This document shows positions 4,941-5,108 of a stretch of 5,108 bases of DNA, one piece after another (the first letter of the stretch is position 1; each line of letters starts with the position of its first letter). Made by a program: the position numbers and the translations under genes. Source of the DNA: Chloroflexota bacterium (GTDB taxonomy: Bacteria > Chloroflexota > Chloroflexia > Thermomicrobiales > UBA6265); assembly GCA_019348515.1 (NCBI GenBank), contig JAHWJF010000315.1:1-5108 (forward strand). Reading direction: 5' to 3'. The notes under the pieces were generated by a model. It had not been told where the DNA came from, did not search any database, and saw only the letters and a program-made list of their open reading frames with translations.

Positions 4941-5026
4941 AATCAGGGCAGAGTGCCAGCTTCGATCGGGCCATGACTGATCTCTCGCGTCAGCTCAGCG
5001 CCGCCATCCTAATCAGGGCAGGAGTG
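4941..5026 (+). repeat. Short direct repeat upstream of the single cupin-like gene
   Basis: AATCAGGGCAGAGTG (4941-4955) and AATCAGGGCAGGAGTG (5011-5026) are near-identical, 70 bases apart, differing by one extra G. They sit on the 5' side of the minus-strand gene starting at 4849, and the second abuts the inverted-repeat copy. Role unknown. Confidence 0.4.
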
Positions 5027-5035
5027 ACCCCGACA

Positions 5036-5108
5036 GCGAGCGGGATTTGCGCGTGACCGGGCGTGAGATCCGTCGTGCAAGCGTCCCGCCGGGGTTAAAT
5101 CACAAGCT
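5036..5108 (+). repeat. Right copy of the 73-bp imperfect inverted repeat, cut by the window edge
   Basis: It is the partner of the segment at 3855-3927 in opposite orientation. The most conserved part is the last 22 bases of the window, so the repeat probably continues beyond 5108. In the ungapped alignment a TGA (5054-5056) falls exactly opposite a TAA (3907-3909), preceded by GCGAGC in both copies. Confidence 0.6.

Noticed and set aside
4973..5056. Possible 27-residue small gene beginning MTDLSRQLSAAILIRAG
   Set aside because: No Shine-Dalgarno sequence, and its 3' half lies within the inverted repeat; unsupported as a gene on present evidence.
1..5108. CRISPR array, tRNA or rRNA genes
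   Set aside because: No regularly spaced repeat series, no cloverleaf-like segment and no conserved rRNA stretch were seen on either strand.

Overview
The window is GC-rich and looks like chromosomal DNA of a Chloroflexota bacterium, most likely of the Thermomicrobia/Thermomicrobiales type. This rests on style rather than a marker gene. Several short exported proteins begin with an N-terminal FDxLxR-like stretch followed by a twin-arginine (Tat) signal. Others have Sec signals ending in an AQ..SPVA-type mature start and tails of the form ATPxP. No rRNA, tRNA, CRISPR or complete transposase gene is visible.

Layout: positions 1-214 hold a possible frameshifted minus-strand remnant of a secreted beta-sandwich protein that runs off the left edge. 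A plus-strand gene (233-553) encodes a small Tat-signal, lysine-tract, six-cysteine protein and is followed by a hairpin with a UUCG loop. The minus-strand gene 829-1761 encodes an exported protein of two tandem cupin-like domains. Minus-strand genes 2180-2527 and 2950-3378 encode two more Tat-signal, basic-tract, cysteine-rich proteins, with 6 and 12 cysteines. Next come the 5' part of a broken GNAT acetyltransferase gene (3571-3759, minus), a poorly coding stretch with possible gene debris (3907-4337), and a single-domain cupin-like exported protein (4349-4849, minus). A roughly 73-bp imperfect inverted repeat (3855-3927 and 5036-5108) brackets this last gene; its right copy touches the window edge.

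The intact genes look like separate transcription units: four of the five are followed by a strong hairpin and each has a good Shine-Dalgarno sequence. All five products are predicted to be exported, so this is an accessory locus for secreted or surface proteins. They fall into two paralogous sets: three Tat/basic-tract/Cys-rich miniproteins and two cupin-like beta-barrel proteins. The strongest unexplained signals are the shared six-cysteine spacing of two miniproteins (knottin-like), a tandem CAAnnnGGGAAC motif pair with exact 23-bp periodicity upstream of two of them, and the long inverted repeat.
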